Positions 24,133 through 37,177 are shown, numbered from the stretch's first letter. The stretch: DNA of 64,000 bases from Cricetomys ansorgei (GCA_026225945.1 JAMJFZ010001816.1:888001-952000); one strand, 5' to 3'. The notes: generated from the sequence alone by a model not told the origin. Numbers and translations are program-made.

Positions 24133-24923
24133 ACATAGTTTATTTACTTGGCATATCTCTATATCTTTCCATATAAGTGTGTTATCATTTTTAATTATGT
24201 AGCCTTACCATTATTCATAGAAAAACTGATCATACCAACCAAAACTACATTCCAGATATTAATATTGATATAATTTTATAATTGAGACATTGTCAACTTT
24301 CAATTGTCAATTTGTGTGATTACATTTCTATGTTATAAATTAGATGATTTAAAGATTTTAGTTACATAAATATTTAGTTGGCATTAGAAATATTTCTTTT
24401 CTACACAACATTATGATATGAAACACCTTCAGCAAGCTAAGATTATAAAATTACCCTTTAAATTTTTCACATTATTTTCAAGTATAACATATTATATCTA
24501 AACTTTAAGTTTTATTGTGCAATGTAAAATTTAATTAAATTTATTTTTTTCAAATACCAGAAATAATTAGTGTATAAGACAGTTGAAATTCTTCCCAGCT
24601 TCAACTTACTGAAATTTACATGTATCTATTTAGATTAGTTTCAATTCCTAATTTGGATACCAATGAAATATCTGTGGTCAATTACCAATGATTTAATATA
24701 GTAAAACAAGTTGAATGAAATTTTAAGTTAAGTAATCCTGATAATCACTTATGAATTTAGAATGATTGATGTTGTAGAATCAAATATGTCTTACTGTAAA
24801 ATCATATAATGAAAGAAATGGAAATGGAAATTCTAAATTCAATTTGTCACTAGCAACCACTTTCACAAACCAAAGATATATATTATTCATCCTGGAATTG
24901 TGAAGCTGTCACTTTATTTATTC

Positions 24924-24949
24924 ATTTATAAATTTACAAATTTATAAAT
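24924..24949. repeat. Inverted repeat, 12-bp arms
   Basis: Arms ATTTATAAATTT and AAATTTATAAAT are perfect and separated by AC. Confidence 0.95.
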
Positions 24950-27113
24950 AAATATATAAACTTATTTAAAGTTTCAGTATCTGAAATGCAAGAAAAATAG
25001 TACATGAATATTAATTGTGGTGTACAAATGTAAGGAAAGCAACCCATTCAATTGGATGTTGTTTTAATGTTTCTAATATAAGTATAGATTATTAAGTTGC
25101 TACTGAATTTACTCATTGTTTTCTATATATAATTTAGTACATCCACCAGTCCATAAGGCTATACATGTATTTTTTTTTGTTTTGGTTTCATAAATAGTCT
25201 TTGAGGTGACATCATATGTGTCATTTATAGGATTACTAAGTAAATATTAATGACTGTGCCAATTCTAGAAGCTAAGGATCTCCTTTGAAATGCTTGCTAT
25301 GTGAACATAGCTTAGTAATAGTTGAGGAACAGCTGCTATGTTTACATAGAAGTCAAGACAGCACATACTGAAATAGTTATAATTTGAACATGAGGGGGTA
25401 GAAATTATTTTCAATTTTTCTCCATTTGAACCATTCCTAAAGCTGTGCAGTAATCTCCGAAGCTTGTGATCTGCATTGTTGGGCATTTTTCTTCACCTTT
25501 ATGTGAAATTGTATTTCTTGAGTGATTTACTTGGGTGATTTAAAAATCCAGCCACATTTGCAAGATTGTGAGCTTTCAAATGCGCAAATAAAACCAAGCC
25601 TTGGATATCCATTAACTTAAAGGAAATTTCCTCTTCTCTTTGTCCTGTCACTTTTTTATTGTTAAAAAATAATGATGATATAATGGAGTTCATCGTCAGC
25701 CTGAATCAACTTACAGACAGAAGTTAATGACAGAAAAATAATGTATTACAGAGTTCTTTGTGTTATATTACCTTAATGCAAAAAATAAATTGCATTGTAT
25801 GTTTCAGTTTCACTGGCATTGGTTATGAATTCTGCAAGCAAGCATAACTTTGTTTAGTAACCCAGGTTCATCACAGAAGCCAGACAATTGCTCTCAACCT
25901 ATGACAGCCACTGAATCTTTCTATTTGCTACTAATATCCTAGCCATCCTTAAGTTGATTCTTACATCTCAGCTTTCAGAAAATGAGTGATTACATCGTCA
26001 TACCCTTTTCCTTTGGCTTTATAAAAGGGACTGAATTACTTAATAGGTCTTGTTCTGCCCTTTGAATTCCAGGTCTGAATTCTCTGCTGAACTATCTTAG
26101 AGGCTTAAGAATTAATTCTCAATGAAGTCATAGCCTGCATTTCTCTTTGAACTTTTATACAAATGTCACAATGTCCTAGTATATAAAGTTAATTCAAAAT
26201 GTAATGTTATATAGACTCTTACCCTTTAGTTAACTTTCAACTTCAGTGATTCCTCATTGCCACTGTTAGAAATACCAGACATAGAGGCAAATGGATATAA
26301 GGGAATTAACTTATAGAAAAACAATATTGAACTTCATCTAGTCTGAATCATGAGCAATGCAACACTTATGAGAAAAAGAATAGGTTGTGATTATGTTTTT
26401 ATCCTTCCAATGGTAGTATTTCAAAAATAATTAGTATGGCTTCATGATAGAAAGCATATAATCAAGTAATAAAGCAAAATCTGACACCAAGTAATGGAGT
26501 TCTTGAAATAAAATGAGGGTAAGATGAAATCCATAATATTTAACTGCATTGCCAAATTATATGTGCCAAACCATGTTTTTATTTCTTAACTGCTAGTTAT
26601 ATAACTTTAAAATCATGTGGACAAAGTATTATTCACATGACCTGAAGGAAATGAAGATCCAAAGAGTTTGTGCTATAATGGACAAAGAAGAAAACAAGTG
26701 AATGAGTGACTTTAAATGTGGATATGAACCCAGAAACAATCCCAGTCAACAGCATCAATTTAAAATGGAAAAATCATGTGCAGCAAAAGAAACTAAATTG
26801 CATCAGTTAAAATGTGTAGAAAAGAATGCATGTTCTTTACCATGTAAGAAAGTTACTGAATGAGTACCTTGTGAAAGAAAAGATTAATAATTTTGCTTTA
26901 TCAGTGTCCTTATCCACTAGTGAGTTATATGTTCATGTTCTGTTTAGTTATGACTTATTAAGCCATTTAGTATAATTATATTATGACAATTATGCCATTC
27001 TCCTTCAAATTGTTATCTGACTTCCTGTTGTGATGTGTATTCTATGATGTTATCACAAGTAGATCCAAATGTACTCTAAACATCTGTTATAAGAAAGTTA
27101 TATAGTTAAAAAT

Positions 27114-27136
27114 ACACACACACACACACACACACA
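27114..27136. repeat. (CA)n microsatellite
   Basis: About 11 CA units. Confidence 0.95.
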
Positions 27137-27284
27137 AGAAAGAGAAATGAGACAGTTTAAAATAAAAAAAAACAATAAATTACAAGAAAATTAATAAAAA
27201 GAATTAACAACAGAACATATAAAATTGATAGGAATCAGATCATTATAATTCTGATTAAAATTATGTTGCTCCATTTTAATTTTT

Positions 27285-27346
27285 TATTAAATTTATTTAT
27301 TTATTTATATTTTATTTATATTTATTTATATTTGTTATTTATTATA
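27285..27346. repeat. TTTA-rich low-complexity tract
   Basis: Interrupted (TTTA)n and TTTATA units. It probably represents the tail side of the adjoining antisense L1. Confidence 0.85.
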
Positions 27347-27600
27347 ACAAATTACAATATATTTTCCTTTCCTTCCTTAGTTCCCTCCAAAGCCTTTTAA
27401 AATCCCTCCCCCTCTCCTTCAAATTCATAGCCTCTTTTTTCACTTATTGTTATTGTATTCATATACATATATATATATATACACACACACACACATATAC
27501 ACATATACATGTATGTATATGTATACACACACACACACACACACACATATCAATATCCAATGGTTGGACTATCAGCTAAAGACTCATTTACATCAATGTT
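27347..27600 (-). mobile_element. L1 3' UTR end fragment (antisense)
   Basis: 'tttcctttccttccttagttccctcc', 'ccctccccctctcctt' and 'aaattcatagcctctttttt' are the complement of the rodent L1 3' end. The L1 text gives way to a compound microsatellite (27461-27550). Confidence 0.65.
27461..27550. repeat. Compound (TA)n/(CA)n/(TG)n microsatellite
   Basis: Runs of AT, AC, GTATAT and AC again, placed inside an antisense L1 3' UTR where rodent L1s commonly carry such tracts. Confidence 0.95.
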
Positions 27601-30600
27601 CTTCTCAACTGTGATGCCATGGATTCTTCTACAATCTGGAACTTATCTACACATGCTGAATAAAATATGTATTCTATTCTAAGTGGAGACATCAGCATCA
27701 ACATTTCATTTTCTTTCTTTACAAGAACTAATTTTGGTACCTGTATTTTTTATATAAATTAGAACTTTGAACAGTATCTAATGTAAAAACAAATAAGCAA
27801 AAACAAATCAACAGGGTCTTATTTTTAAAAAGAATTAACTTGACCACAAAAACACAGATGAATCTATGGACTATTTATTTCTGAGAATCTTCTGTAAGGT
27901 ATTTCAGGTTATTGAACCAAACTGTATGCATTTGTTAAATATGTACGTCAGTGCTACTATGTATGTATTATTGTTGTAGACACCAGATAACAATAGTTAG
28001 CCAAAGTGACATGATCTCTTCTCCCAAAGTTGGAGATATCATGTCAAAGAAAGCTGTAGCATAACTCTCATGTTTGTGGTCACTGTTCTGGAGAATAGTA
28101 TTCCATGACGTCATATAAATGTAGAAACATTACACTTGGGAAATTAGTGTCATTCTTCCTGTGTCCCCTAAATCCACATGGGTGAAAGTACATTAACAAA
28201 AGCAATTGAAAGCATACAACAAATTCAGAGGAGAAGAGAATTTTTAGAACAGGTAGTGATGAGTTATGCTTCACTTACTTATCTCAATATATTTCATATA
28301 TCACTGCATTATTAAACTGAATAATTAGTTCTTCAGTGTCTATGGAGCCCTAAACTGAATAATATATCAGAATCCATTTTTTCAGGTCCTGTCTCTGGGC
28401 ACTTCATCCATGTGCACGTAACAGATTGTTTACTGATTGCCTTTGTTGATGCCTGAGCTACAGCAAATAATGAATCATATTTTAAAAGTGTATTCTCAAG
28501 GCTCAAAAGAAGTCATCATTACAGCTTTCAAGAAAAAAGTGATATATGAAAAGTTAACTGTTTATACAGATTTTCTCAAAAATCTTAATTTGAAAATGTT
28601 CACTCATGATAAGTTAGAAAATGATAGCTAATCAATTTGAGTGAGAAAAAAAAATCTCACTGGTCCTTTTCTGGAGTTTTTCTTTTTGCATTGAATAAAC
28701 TGTGTAAAAGTAAATAAAAGGTAAAAGTTCAAGAGCTTGGAGTCAGATCTTGTCTCTTCCAAGCCTTTCATGATTCTCTGAATTTTCAATAAGAAGCCAG
28801 AAAATATTATAATTCTATGATCACCAACAGCAAGGTCATTGAAAGTTTATAGTCTATTAAAAAAAGAAAGTCTGGAACTCAGAGCATTGTGTTTTTTCTT
28901 GTTGTTGTTTGTTTATTTGGTTTGGTTTGGTTCCCATCCAAAATCGGAAAGACACTAAGGTTATTCAGAAGACAATCATGTTTACTCTACATACATTAAG
29001 GATAATCTATCAAACAAATAAAACAAAACTATTTTACTTCTCATGATAGGGTCCCTGAAAATTATGGCATGGCATTCTCATATAATTTTCAGTGGTTAGT
29101 TTCTAACAGAGAAGATTTAAGTCTAAGTTTTGCTATTTCCAAATCTTGTGCTTCTATAAATTTGGCTTAGGATCATGTGCTTACCTTTGCTTTTACTTTT
29201 TGTTACTGCTTTTCGTTTGTTTTTATCGATACAAAAAGTTGGCTAAGTTTAAATCAAGTCTAGACTTATTGATTATAACTCACCATTTAATTGTATATTC
29301 TGTTATATAGTAATAACAGGAAAGCATTCTGAGATGTTTGCATGAAGGGTGTCATGCATAGCAAATATAAGTGATGGATGGAATATATACTAGGTTTTTA
29401 AAAGTATTACCGAACCTACTTACTAAACCACTTAAAAATATTTTTGAAAATCTTGGGATCTGGGGAGACAAGGAACACAAGGAAGACAAGGACAAATGCT
29501 GTATTGATTATTTTTAGAAGTTAAGAAGAGAAAGCTCAAATAACTTGGAAGAATGACATCAATACTTAATAAAATAATGGAATATATATTCAGTGAAGGA
29601 ATGTTAAGTCTAGAGGCAATAAAATCAGGAACAATATGAAAGATGATTTTCAGGTAGAAATTATGACAGGTTATCAGTATTCATTCCCAACAGAATGTCA
29701 AAAATAAAGCTACAAAGAAAAAGGAAAACTGTATATGTATGTGTTTCTTAGTTAATAAATGAACTCTGAAGGAGCCATGATTTCATTAAGTTTTCTCATT
29801 GTCATCTTCAAGTACAACTACTCTTACTACCTTTTATTTTATTTATATTTTTAGTTTTAATTCTTATCTTCTCATGAATGCTGAAATTTGACAGCAGGCT
29901 AGGGAGTCTATGTATTGTTGTAAATACTGAATTTCATTGTTATTTCTGAGAACATTTTTTGCTTATTTTCTGGGGCTTTAAGATACATTAGCATGGATGC
30001 AAGTTTGAAGCTTGGTGAATGTGATTAAACTTTGGTTCATTTGATAATCTAGATATATAAGTGTGAGCATTACTTGGTACTTCTTAACTGCAGTGAACTA
30101 TTCCATTTAAAGTTATATGACATTTTCTTCTCATGAGTATTTGAAATGGCATTGTAATTCATAACATTGAAAATGAAAAGACTTCCTTAAACTTCTTTGA
30201 ATTCTGGTCATATGTAAGTGCAGGAATAATGGATATATATATTTTAATATAAAATTTTGCTAAATTACAGGAATGTGTGTTGATTTTTTTCTCAAGATTG
30301 AGGATCTAGACATGTCTATAAAGATTTTATCTCATATAACCAGTAACCATTTATGATTAAGTGCATGTTATTATTTGCATTTACAGATGAGGAAGTACTT
30401 CTTAGTGGTGAAGCAAGTTCATCAGATTTAACTACAATCACGCATATGTTATGCAAGGATGTAATCGCAATATGAGGTTGATTCAATATTAAGTGTTTTT
30501 AACATCCTTTAGTGAGAGCAAGATGGATAACACATAAGGTGAACAAGATAAGACAGAAGCTCTGCTTAACAATCAAGACAAGGTCAGATTAAATTCACTG

Positions 30601-32319
30601 CATGCTTAAATCCGTGAAGCAGCTCTGTATATTGAATCAGAAAGACCTAAAGGAAAATTCAGAACATCTATTTGGCAGGATTTGAAAGACTAGATGGAGG
30701 AATGAGGGAAAAGAATGATTAATAACTCAGTTTGTTTCAGGCAGGATATCAAGATTTATGGGTGTCTATGGGAATACTTTATTTCACTTTTAGACATTAC
30801 AATGGAAAAATGATGAATACTTAATCTATATAATAGCTTTATAATTGGGAGTTTTTGAAAAACACAATTGCTAAGTGAATTTGCCTCAGTATCAAACCTC
30901 ATGTACTTTTAGATGGAATCATCAGCTCATACAGGTGATGAGTGGTCTCCAAATTAATGAATTACAGGGGCTATTGTAGAGTGGAAAGAGATGGTGAGGT
31001 CATTCAACTTCAACAAATCTGAGACTTAAAGGCAAGAACTTCAAAAACACATGACCATATGTAAGGAACTAGGAAAGTAGATAAAAATCAGAAAACTAGA
31101 AAGTCCAACACCTTGGCTATTAGTGTTACAATAAAGAAAATTTGATGAACATTTAATACTGTTTTACCTCAACTGCAATAAGAAATTGGTTACTTAGAGT
31201 TCAGTGGAAAACTAGATTAAAATTGTTTATAGGGAATTATAAGAAAAATGAGGAAATTATGAAAGTTTGTAGAGTACACAGGAAAATGTAGAGAGAACAG
31301 AGAAGGAAAGAGTTGATTATTTAAAAAAAATCTCTGTATATTAAATGGTATGTGTGGAACACATGGGATGGATGTTCAAGAATCATTCAAGCTTACTGTG
31401 AAATCCTGGCTTTACTGAAATTGTGACAAAATCTCTTAGTACCAACAGTTCAACAATTATGAAATGGATATTTAAGCTATATAGGTTAAAGAAATTGTTT
31501 ATGCAATGAAAAACTTATGTTTTAATATTTTATTTTTGTGAGTAGAGAAATTAATGTGTATTAAACCTTCATCATCAACAATTAATATTTATAAATGGTA
31601 AAAATAAATCAAAGAAAGATAAAGTGATCTTTAATAAACAGATGAGCAGAAAGAGATTTGAAAATCAATGAGTTAAAAGTGCCTTTCCCTTAAATTGAAT
31701 TAAGTTAAAATCAATTTATTGCCAAACCATGAACTATAATTTATTTAACCATTACTTTCAGGATGCAGGGGACTTGGCCATTAAGCCTGACCGATTGCAG
31801 AATATAGAAACTTGGCAGGTGTCACCAGGGAAGATGATGGTCTTATTGATGTGAAGGACATAAAATCAGGATGGGCTTAGATATCCTCTTCAGTATAGAT
31901 GTACTTCAACAGATATTGATGGCTTTTTCAAATATATGTTGAATTATGGGTTTTGATTTTTGAAATATAATTTTAGATATAATTTCTAAACAAGAAGTTA
32001 TAAAATTCAGGTATGAAATTTAGCAAATTCATATATCACACCATATGAAAATAAAGATAATCAGATTATAAATTATTTTCTAAGTTTCCTGTGTCTTCTT
32101 ATATAGTCCTCTCCTATGCCTTTTCTCATAACTCTAGCCACATTCCTTCATTTCCATCAATTTTCTTTACTAAAATTAAACATGTTTAGACTTTAATAAA
32201 AACTATGGTCATTCAGACTACACATATTTTATTTAGCTTTTATGGAATTAGCATGGTTATTCAATACTTAGTTTAGCCTTAGATATATATACAGGCAGAC
32301 AACACTAAAAGAACCTATA
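27601..32319. other. Long unique-looking AT-rich block
   Basis: 4.7 kb with no SINE, L1 or LTR that I can recognise, the longest such block in the window. Small features: TTTGG units near 28915 and a somewhat GC-richer patch at 31760-31900 with no match I know. The 64-codon frames at 28080-28631 have no domain. Confidence 0.5.
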
Positions 32320-32490
32320 CCTTGTGTGTGTGTTTGTGTGTGTGTGTGTATGTGTGTGTAATATTACAAAAATGGTTAAAGAAGAGGGTGATATGAACTT
32401 GGGAGAGGGGTCATACATGGGAGGGATAAAGAGAGGAAAAAGAGAGAAGTTATTTAATTATAGTTTAAATTTTAAATGTCTAAAAAAACT
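32320..32490 (+). mobile_element. L1 3' terminal fragment with (TG)n
   Basis: A (TG)n tract (32323-32360, interrupted) leads into 'aagaagagggtgatatgaacttgggagag' type text, 'gggagggataaagagagg', and an end 'ttatttaattatagtttaaa'. This is the sense-strand terminus of a rodent L1 3' UTR. Confidence 0.65.
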
Positions 32491-33529
32491 TCATTGAACT
32501 TATCCTATTAACGCAACAAATAAACAAATTGGATATGTGAAGTATTCATGAATATGTGGAAGCAAGCCCAAACTGTGAACATATATAAGGAAAAAGTAAC
32601 TCAGCTTGGAGAGTCAACTTGTAGCTATGCACTAAAGCATAAATAAATATGAAAATGTTAGTGCTGTTTATAATAAATGCAAAATTATTTTTCTATATAA
32701 CTTCACGTTTGCAACAAACTAAAAAATTTACAAAAGAAACACATAATAAACTATTTGCTAGCCAGTATGTACATGGCTTTCCTATTTTATGTGAAAAAAA
32801 TATTAAATCTTTGCAAAGTTCTGAATTTGGTATGTTGCTTGTATATTATGTTCAGGACACTAACAAGTATAACTCTATTTCCTTCATACATATATATAAA
32901 TAGATGTACATCATCTATATGTCTATGTGTGTGTGATGTGTTTACGTGATATATGTTTGTGTCTATTAATGTGTGCTATCATGCAAGAGTGAGAAAATTT
33001 GAGTATTGCTATTTGCCTTCTGCCTTATTTGACACAGAGTCTTCTGTTCACTCTTATGTATTCTTTTTTGAACTTGTCAATAAGCTTAGAGTGATTTTCT
33101 GTGAGTGCATCCAATCTTGTTACAGAAGAACTGAACTTACAGATGCACATGGCTGTCATGGAGAACATAAGTTCTAAGAATCTGAACTCAGCCCTTCATG
33201 CTTGTGGAGCAAGCACTGCTACTCACAGAAACATCTCTATAGCCTCCAGCTAAATATTTCTAGTTTTGTCAGTTTGGGGTGTGTATTTTATTTACTGAAC
33301 TCGTATTTATAATATTTGCATTATGTACAGACATTTCTGAAATCTACTCTGTTTCAACTGGGACGTTGATTTTCTATCGATGTATTTGAATGTTTTCCAA
33401 CTAACATCTTGAGCTTTACATTTTGCTGAATACATGTCATTGTCCATGCTACAATGACTTTGTAAAATAATTAAGAAGTTTATCAAACTAACATCTTTAT
33501 CACATTATACTGTGATTTAATAATTCTCT
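32491..33529. other. AT-rich sequence with weak TG-rich patch
   Basis: No repeat family recognised. TG-rich text at 32915-32970. Two overlapping frames of 84 and 64 codons (32649-32949) and one of 74 codons (32953-33177) have no domain. Confidence 0.45.
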
Positions 33530-33800
33530 TTTTTAAATTTTATTAAAAAAATTTGCACCATGTATTTCAATTAGTTTTCCCCTATCCCAAATTCTCCATG
33601 CCTCCATCTCCCAAGAAAACCAAGTCAACACTATTTCTTTCTCTCTCTCTGTTGAGAAACAAACAGGCAAACACAAAAATAACAAAACATAACTAAGAAG
33701 CACACAAAACAAAAACCACTAAATGCAAAATCTGAAACCATAATCAAGGATCAATAAGATGCTCAACCAAAGCAACACAAGACAAAAATTCTGCAAAAAT
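33530..33800 (-). mobile_element. L1 3' UTR end fragment (antisense)
   Basis: 'ctccatgcctccatctcccaag' type T/C-rich text, then 'gagaaacaaacaggcaaac' and 'ctgaaaccataatcaagg', in the order of the antisense rodent L1 3' UTR. An A-rich tract at 33660-33720 is internal. Confidence 0.6.
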
Positions 33801-34346
33801 ACCATTGTTTATTTTTACTTCATGTTTTAATAATTCTTGAAAGATTTCTTTGGTTTAAAATGTAATTTTTATTTCAGGCAGCATTTTATGTGGTGTTCAT
33901 TAATTCTCTCCTTGAATTGTGTGATAGCAATCTTTTTATTTATATGTTGTTTTATAATGTTACCATTATATTTTATTATCCTGGAAAATTATACTTCTAT
34001 TAGATTTCAAACCCAATTCATTCTGAAGGTCATATGTCTTTTCCTAGAGAGACTTTATTGTTCTCTAGATTTGTGGTTATTTCGCATCTATATTGACCCC
34101 ATTGATTAACATATGACTCATTATGTGACCATTGCTTCTAAAGTGATTACTGTGCAGATATGTTTAACAAATGTAAAGAGTTTTCTGAATTCAAAATACT
34201 ATTTGTTTTCTATACTACTTTATTTTTCACATTTTAATTGGTTGTCACTTGAAAATGTCTTCAATATTCTCAGTTTGAAAACTTACAATACAAAGGCATA
34301 GGGAACATATTATCAATGCTCAGATAGAATATTCTGGGATGGTGAT
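33801..34346. other. AT-rich sequence
   Basis: Nothing recognised. The 90-codon frame at 33837-34109 is Phe/Leu/Ile-rich, as expected of translated T-rich DNA. Confidence 0.45.
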
Positions 34347-34357
34347 GAAAATTGCCT

Positions 34358-34558
34358 TCCTGGTGTTGGAGACATAGATGCCTCAATGATTAACAGCACA
34401 GACTGTTCTTCAAGAGGACCTGGGTTAATTTCCCTGCAGCCACATGGCAGCTCACAACTGTTCTTAACTTCAGTTCCAGAGGATCCAATGCCCTCACACA
34501 GATACACATACAGGCAAAACAGCAACATACATAAAATAAAAATAAATTATGAAAAAAC
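34358..34558 (+). mobile_element. B2 SINE, near full length
   Basis: B2 head 'ctggtgttggagacatagatg', 'agcacagactgttcttcaagaggacctggg' type body, 'cacatggcagctcacaactgt', 'ccaatgccctcacacagatacacata' and an 'ataaaataaaaataaat' tail. Perfect 11-bp target duplication GAAAATTGCCT at 34347-34357 and 34559-34569. Four overlapping frames on both strands (34313-34700) are shadows. Confidence 0.95.
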
Positions 34559-34569
34559 GAAAATTGCCT

Positions 34570-36489
34570 GAGACTTTGCATAAAGAAAAAAAAATCACCT
34601 TTTTGTTTTGCTTTGTTTTGGTTTTTTGTTTACACATTCCCAAACTATTTTTCTGGTTTCTGAAAATATATATATAGCCTAAATTAAAATCACTCCCCAT
34701 AAGCTTGATGTCCTCTAGGATTATTTAGAATTAATTTTGAGGCTTTTTAGTATTAGTTTTGAGAGTATAAAATGACTACTTGCCTTATATTGTAGTTCCT
34801 GATACTGAGGGAAAATCCTATCTCTGATAAGTACCATTATGCTCCCTACAGTTGTAAAGTTAATTGTTCTTAACTTTCTGTTGAGGAAAAACACACTCAG
34901 AGCTACAAATCCTCTAAAAACCTGGACAATCTAGTCAGTTTATTTTAGAATTAAGCAACTTTATTGCATAAGATGTGACTTTTTATAGACTGAACTAAGT
35001 GCTACATGTTAATTGTAATTTATTATTTTAATAAATTTAAAATAAAATATTAACGTTTTGACAAGAGAATTGATACATTCAAAAGTATACCAGGAATGCC
35101 TAGAATTTTGTAAAATTTATCATAATGTTTTAAATAAATAAAGGACATATTAAAATATGTACATTTTATTCAGTCCTGCAGCACTAAATAAGTTTCTTGT
35201 TGATGTTAAATTGTTTAATTCATTAGTAGAAAAATAGTTTCACTAAGTAAATTAGATTGGAAAAGAAATAAGACCCAGATTTTGCAAAGAAAATATCAAA
35301 TTTGCATTTCTTTCCCAACCTTAGATTGTATAATGAGTTTGTATCAGATAAGGAATTACATAAAGATGAAGAAAGGACATTTTGTCTATTTGCTGGTTAC
35401 AATTTGGACAACTATAGAGAAACTGGGAACTCCTTCAGAGTGTAAGGAAACTGCTCCTATATAGAGATTAGCTTGTGTATAAAACATAGTCCTTTAACAG
35501 TTAGTTCAGGTTTATTTGTTTTTTTAAATATTTTTCATAAATTATTTCTAAAGATGTCTTCACTGAATTTGGAGAATCTAGTCAAACAGCTAACTTGCAT
35601 TTTTAAGAGTTAGTGTACCTAAAGATTTCAGCGTTATCTGGATCATGTATGGTAGGATTCTATGCAGGCAATTATGCACCATTTGGTCATGCAAGAAAAA
35701 AGAGCCTCATAAAATAACCAGACCTGCAGTGACAAACTGATGAGGTGCCACTGTGCTGGTTTCACTCACTGATGTTATTCTAATTCTGTCCTTGTGTTTA
35801 AGATGGTTAACCTGACACTTATTATGATAACACCACATGTGAATAAAAGAATAAATTATGAAGTGCATGATTCCTATTGATGTAAGCATTTGTTCTCTAT
35901 CAGGAGTGTGCCTGGAAACAACAGTCAGACAATGCTCTTTACCTTCCACATTGAACACTGCATACTGCCTGGCTTTAGATATAATTACTTCAGATAATTG
36001 TTTCTGTCAAGAATAAATGAAGCCTTAAAAGAACAATGTGATCATTACAAGTGGAGCATCTTAAGATACATATTACACTGAGCCATTTATTGGTGGTGTT
36101 TTCCAAGCTGATATAAATGGCTGCCAATTCTCAGCTTGCATCTTTAGACACCAAAGATCAGGTGTTTGAGACCCAGACAGGCTCACAGGTAATCATAAAT
36201 ATATTCTTTTTGCTCAAAATATTAATATTAATAATATTTTCTATTTATCCTGCTCAGTCCTGTGAAAATATGTATAAGATTCAGTAGTAGTACAAAATAC
36301 ACTACACAGCATCTTTACTTTTAGTGTCAATAATGAGTAAGAAACCAATTTGTTTCAATTTTTTAATGTTTGCCTTATTTAAATGCTTTCTCTTCAAATT
36401 TTTGGTTTACATATTTATTTCTTTCATTCTTAGATTTGTAAGCATTAGAAGGGAGATCTCATAAGGTAGTTTTTGCATATTGTATTTTC
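34570..36489. other. Unique sequence with candidate conserved block
   Basis: No transposon recognised. 35640-36060 is mixed-composition, non-repetitive text that could be a conserved noncoding element. A possible short first exon lies at 36117-36188. Confidence 0.4.
36117..36188 (+). other. Candidate short coding exon (weak)
   Basis: An ATG in good context (A at -3, G at +4) opens a frame of 24 codons (start MAANSQLASL) that meets a consensus-like donor, ACAG|GTAATC, at 36188/36189; the frame stays open to 36293 if unspliced. A TATA-like 'gatataaat' overlaps the ATG. I recognise no protein from it. With 64 kb of AT-rich DNA, a chance arrangement is likely; conservation or transcript data would decide. 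Confidence 0.15.
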
Positions 36490-36645
36490 TGTGTTTTTTC
36501 TTTTTTTCCAGACAGTGTCTCTCTGTGTAGTTCGGTAAGTTCTGCTACTAACTCTGTAGACCAGGCTGCCTCGAACTCACCAAGATCTGTCTACCTCTTC
36601 CTCCTAAGTGCTAGGAGTAAAGGCATGTGCTACGACTTTGTATGT
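36490..36645 (-). mobile_element. B1 SINE (antisense)
   Basis: Antisense B1: a T-rich tail, 'ccagacagtgtctctctgtg', 'actctgtagaccaggctg', 'ctcgaactcaccaagatctg', 'cctaagtgctaggagtaaaggcatgtgc'. Divergence is moderate. I could not place a clean target duplication. Confidence 0.9.
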
Positions 36646-36763
36646 TGTATGAACCTGAGGTATTTAAGCACAGAAATGTGCAGCACTTTTCTTGCAATGA
36701 TGAAATATATAGGTTAGCAAATCTGCTGTTCTTTGTAACATTAGGTTGTCAAGTAAATTTCTA

Positions 36764-36764
<1 letters not shown>

Positions 36765-36813
<49 letters not shown>
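36765..36813. repeat. (TA)n microsatellite
   Basis: About 24 TA units followed by a T-rich run. It gives Tyr-Ile repeat frames on both strands (36664-36940), which are not genes. Confidence 0.98.
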
Positions 36814-36815
<2 letters not shown>

Positions 36816-36834
36816 TTTTTTTTTTTCTGTACAG

Positions 36835-37022
36835 GTATTTGTCCCTTGCTGTTTTCAAGAATTTAGTCCTATGGGGAGAAGTGGTAAGGGATGAGTGGCA
36901 AGGATGGGGAAGATATATAATAAGAGGAGAGGGAGGATAGTGGAAGCTGGGAGGAATGGAGGGTGGGTAGGAGAGGTGTTGATATATATTTTATGGAAGA
37001 AGAAAAATAAATTTAAAAATTG
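36835..37022 (+). mobile_element. L1 3' terminal fragment
   Basis: G/A-rich sense text 'gggaggaatggagggtggg' near 36948, 'gagaggtgttgatatatattttatgg' near 36971 and an A-rich end. It matches the end of the L1 3' UTR at 41550-41660 ('ggaggagagggg', 'atgtactttataagttgtatg'). Confidence 0.6.
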
Positions 37023-37177
37023 ATGAAGACAGATTAATTTAGAGTCTGACATTTTCTCCTACACAACAACAATAACAAAATGGTTCTTTATTGCTTTTTT
37101 CTACTCCATTTTCATAAAAGAAGCTCGGATTCAAATCTTCAGAGATACTGTTGAAATTATGATAGTGAGGATATCTA

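Larger units (their letters stand above)
23518..27284. other. Unique AT-rich sequence with candidate conserved blocks
   Basis: No transposons recognised except the (CA)n tract at 27114-27136. Two pieces (23518-23700 and 25265-25695) have mixed, non-repetitive text that looks more constrained than the surroundings. The paired opposite-strand frames at 23466-23688 and 25265-25693 are not credible genes: no domain, no splice context. Confidence 0.4.

Noticed and set aside
31760..31910. Slightly GC-richer patch considered as a processed pseudogene
   Set aside because: No frame, poly(A) tail or flanking duplication, and no gene recognised in either orientation.
34313..34700. Cluster of four small frames on both strands
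   Set aside because: All lie in or beside a B2 SINE with a perfect target duplication.
36664..36940. Tyr-Ile repeat peptides on both strands
   Set aside because: They are direct translations of the (TA)n microsatellite.
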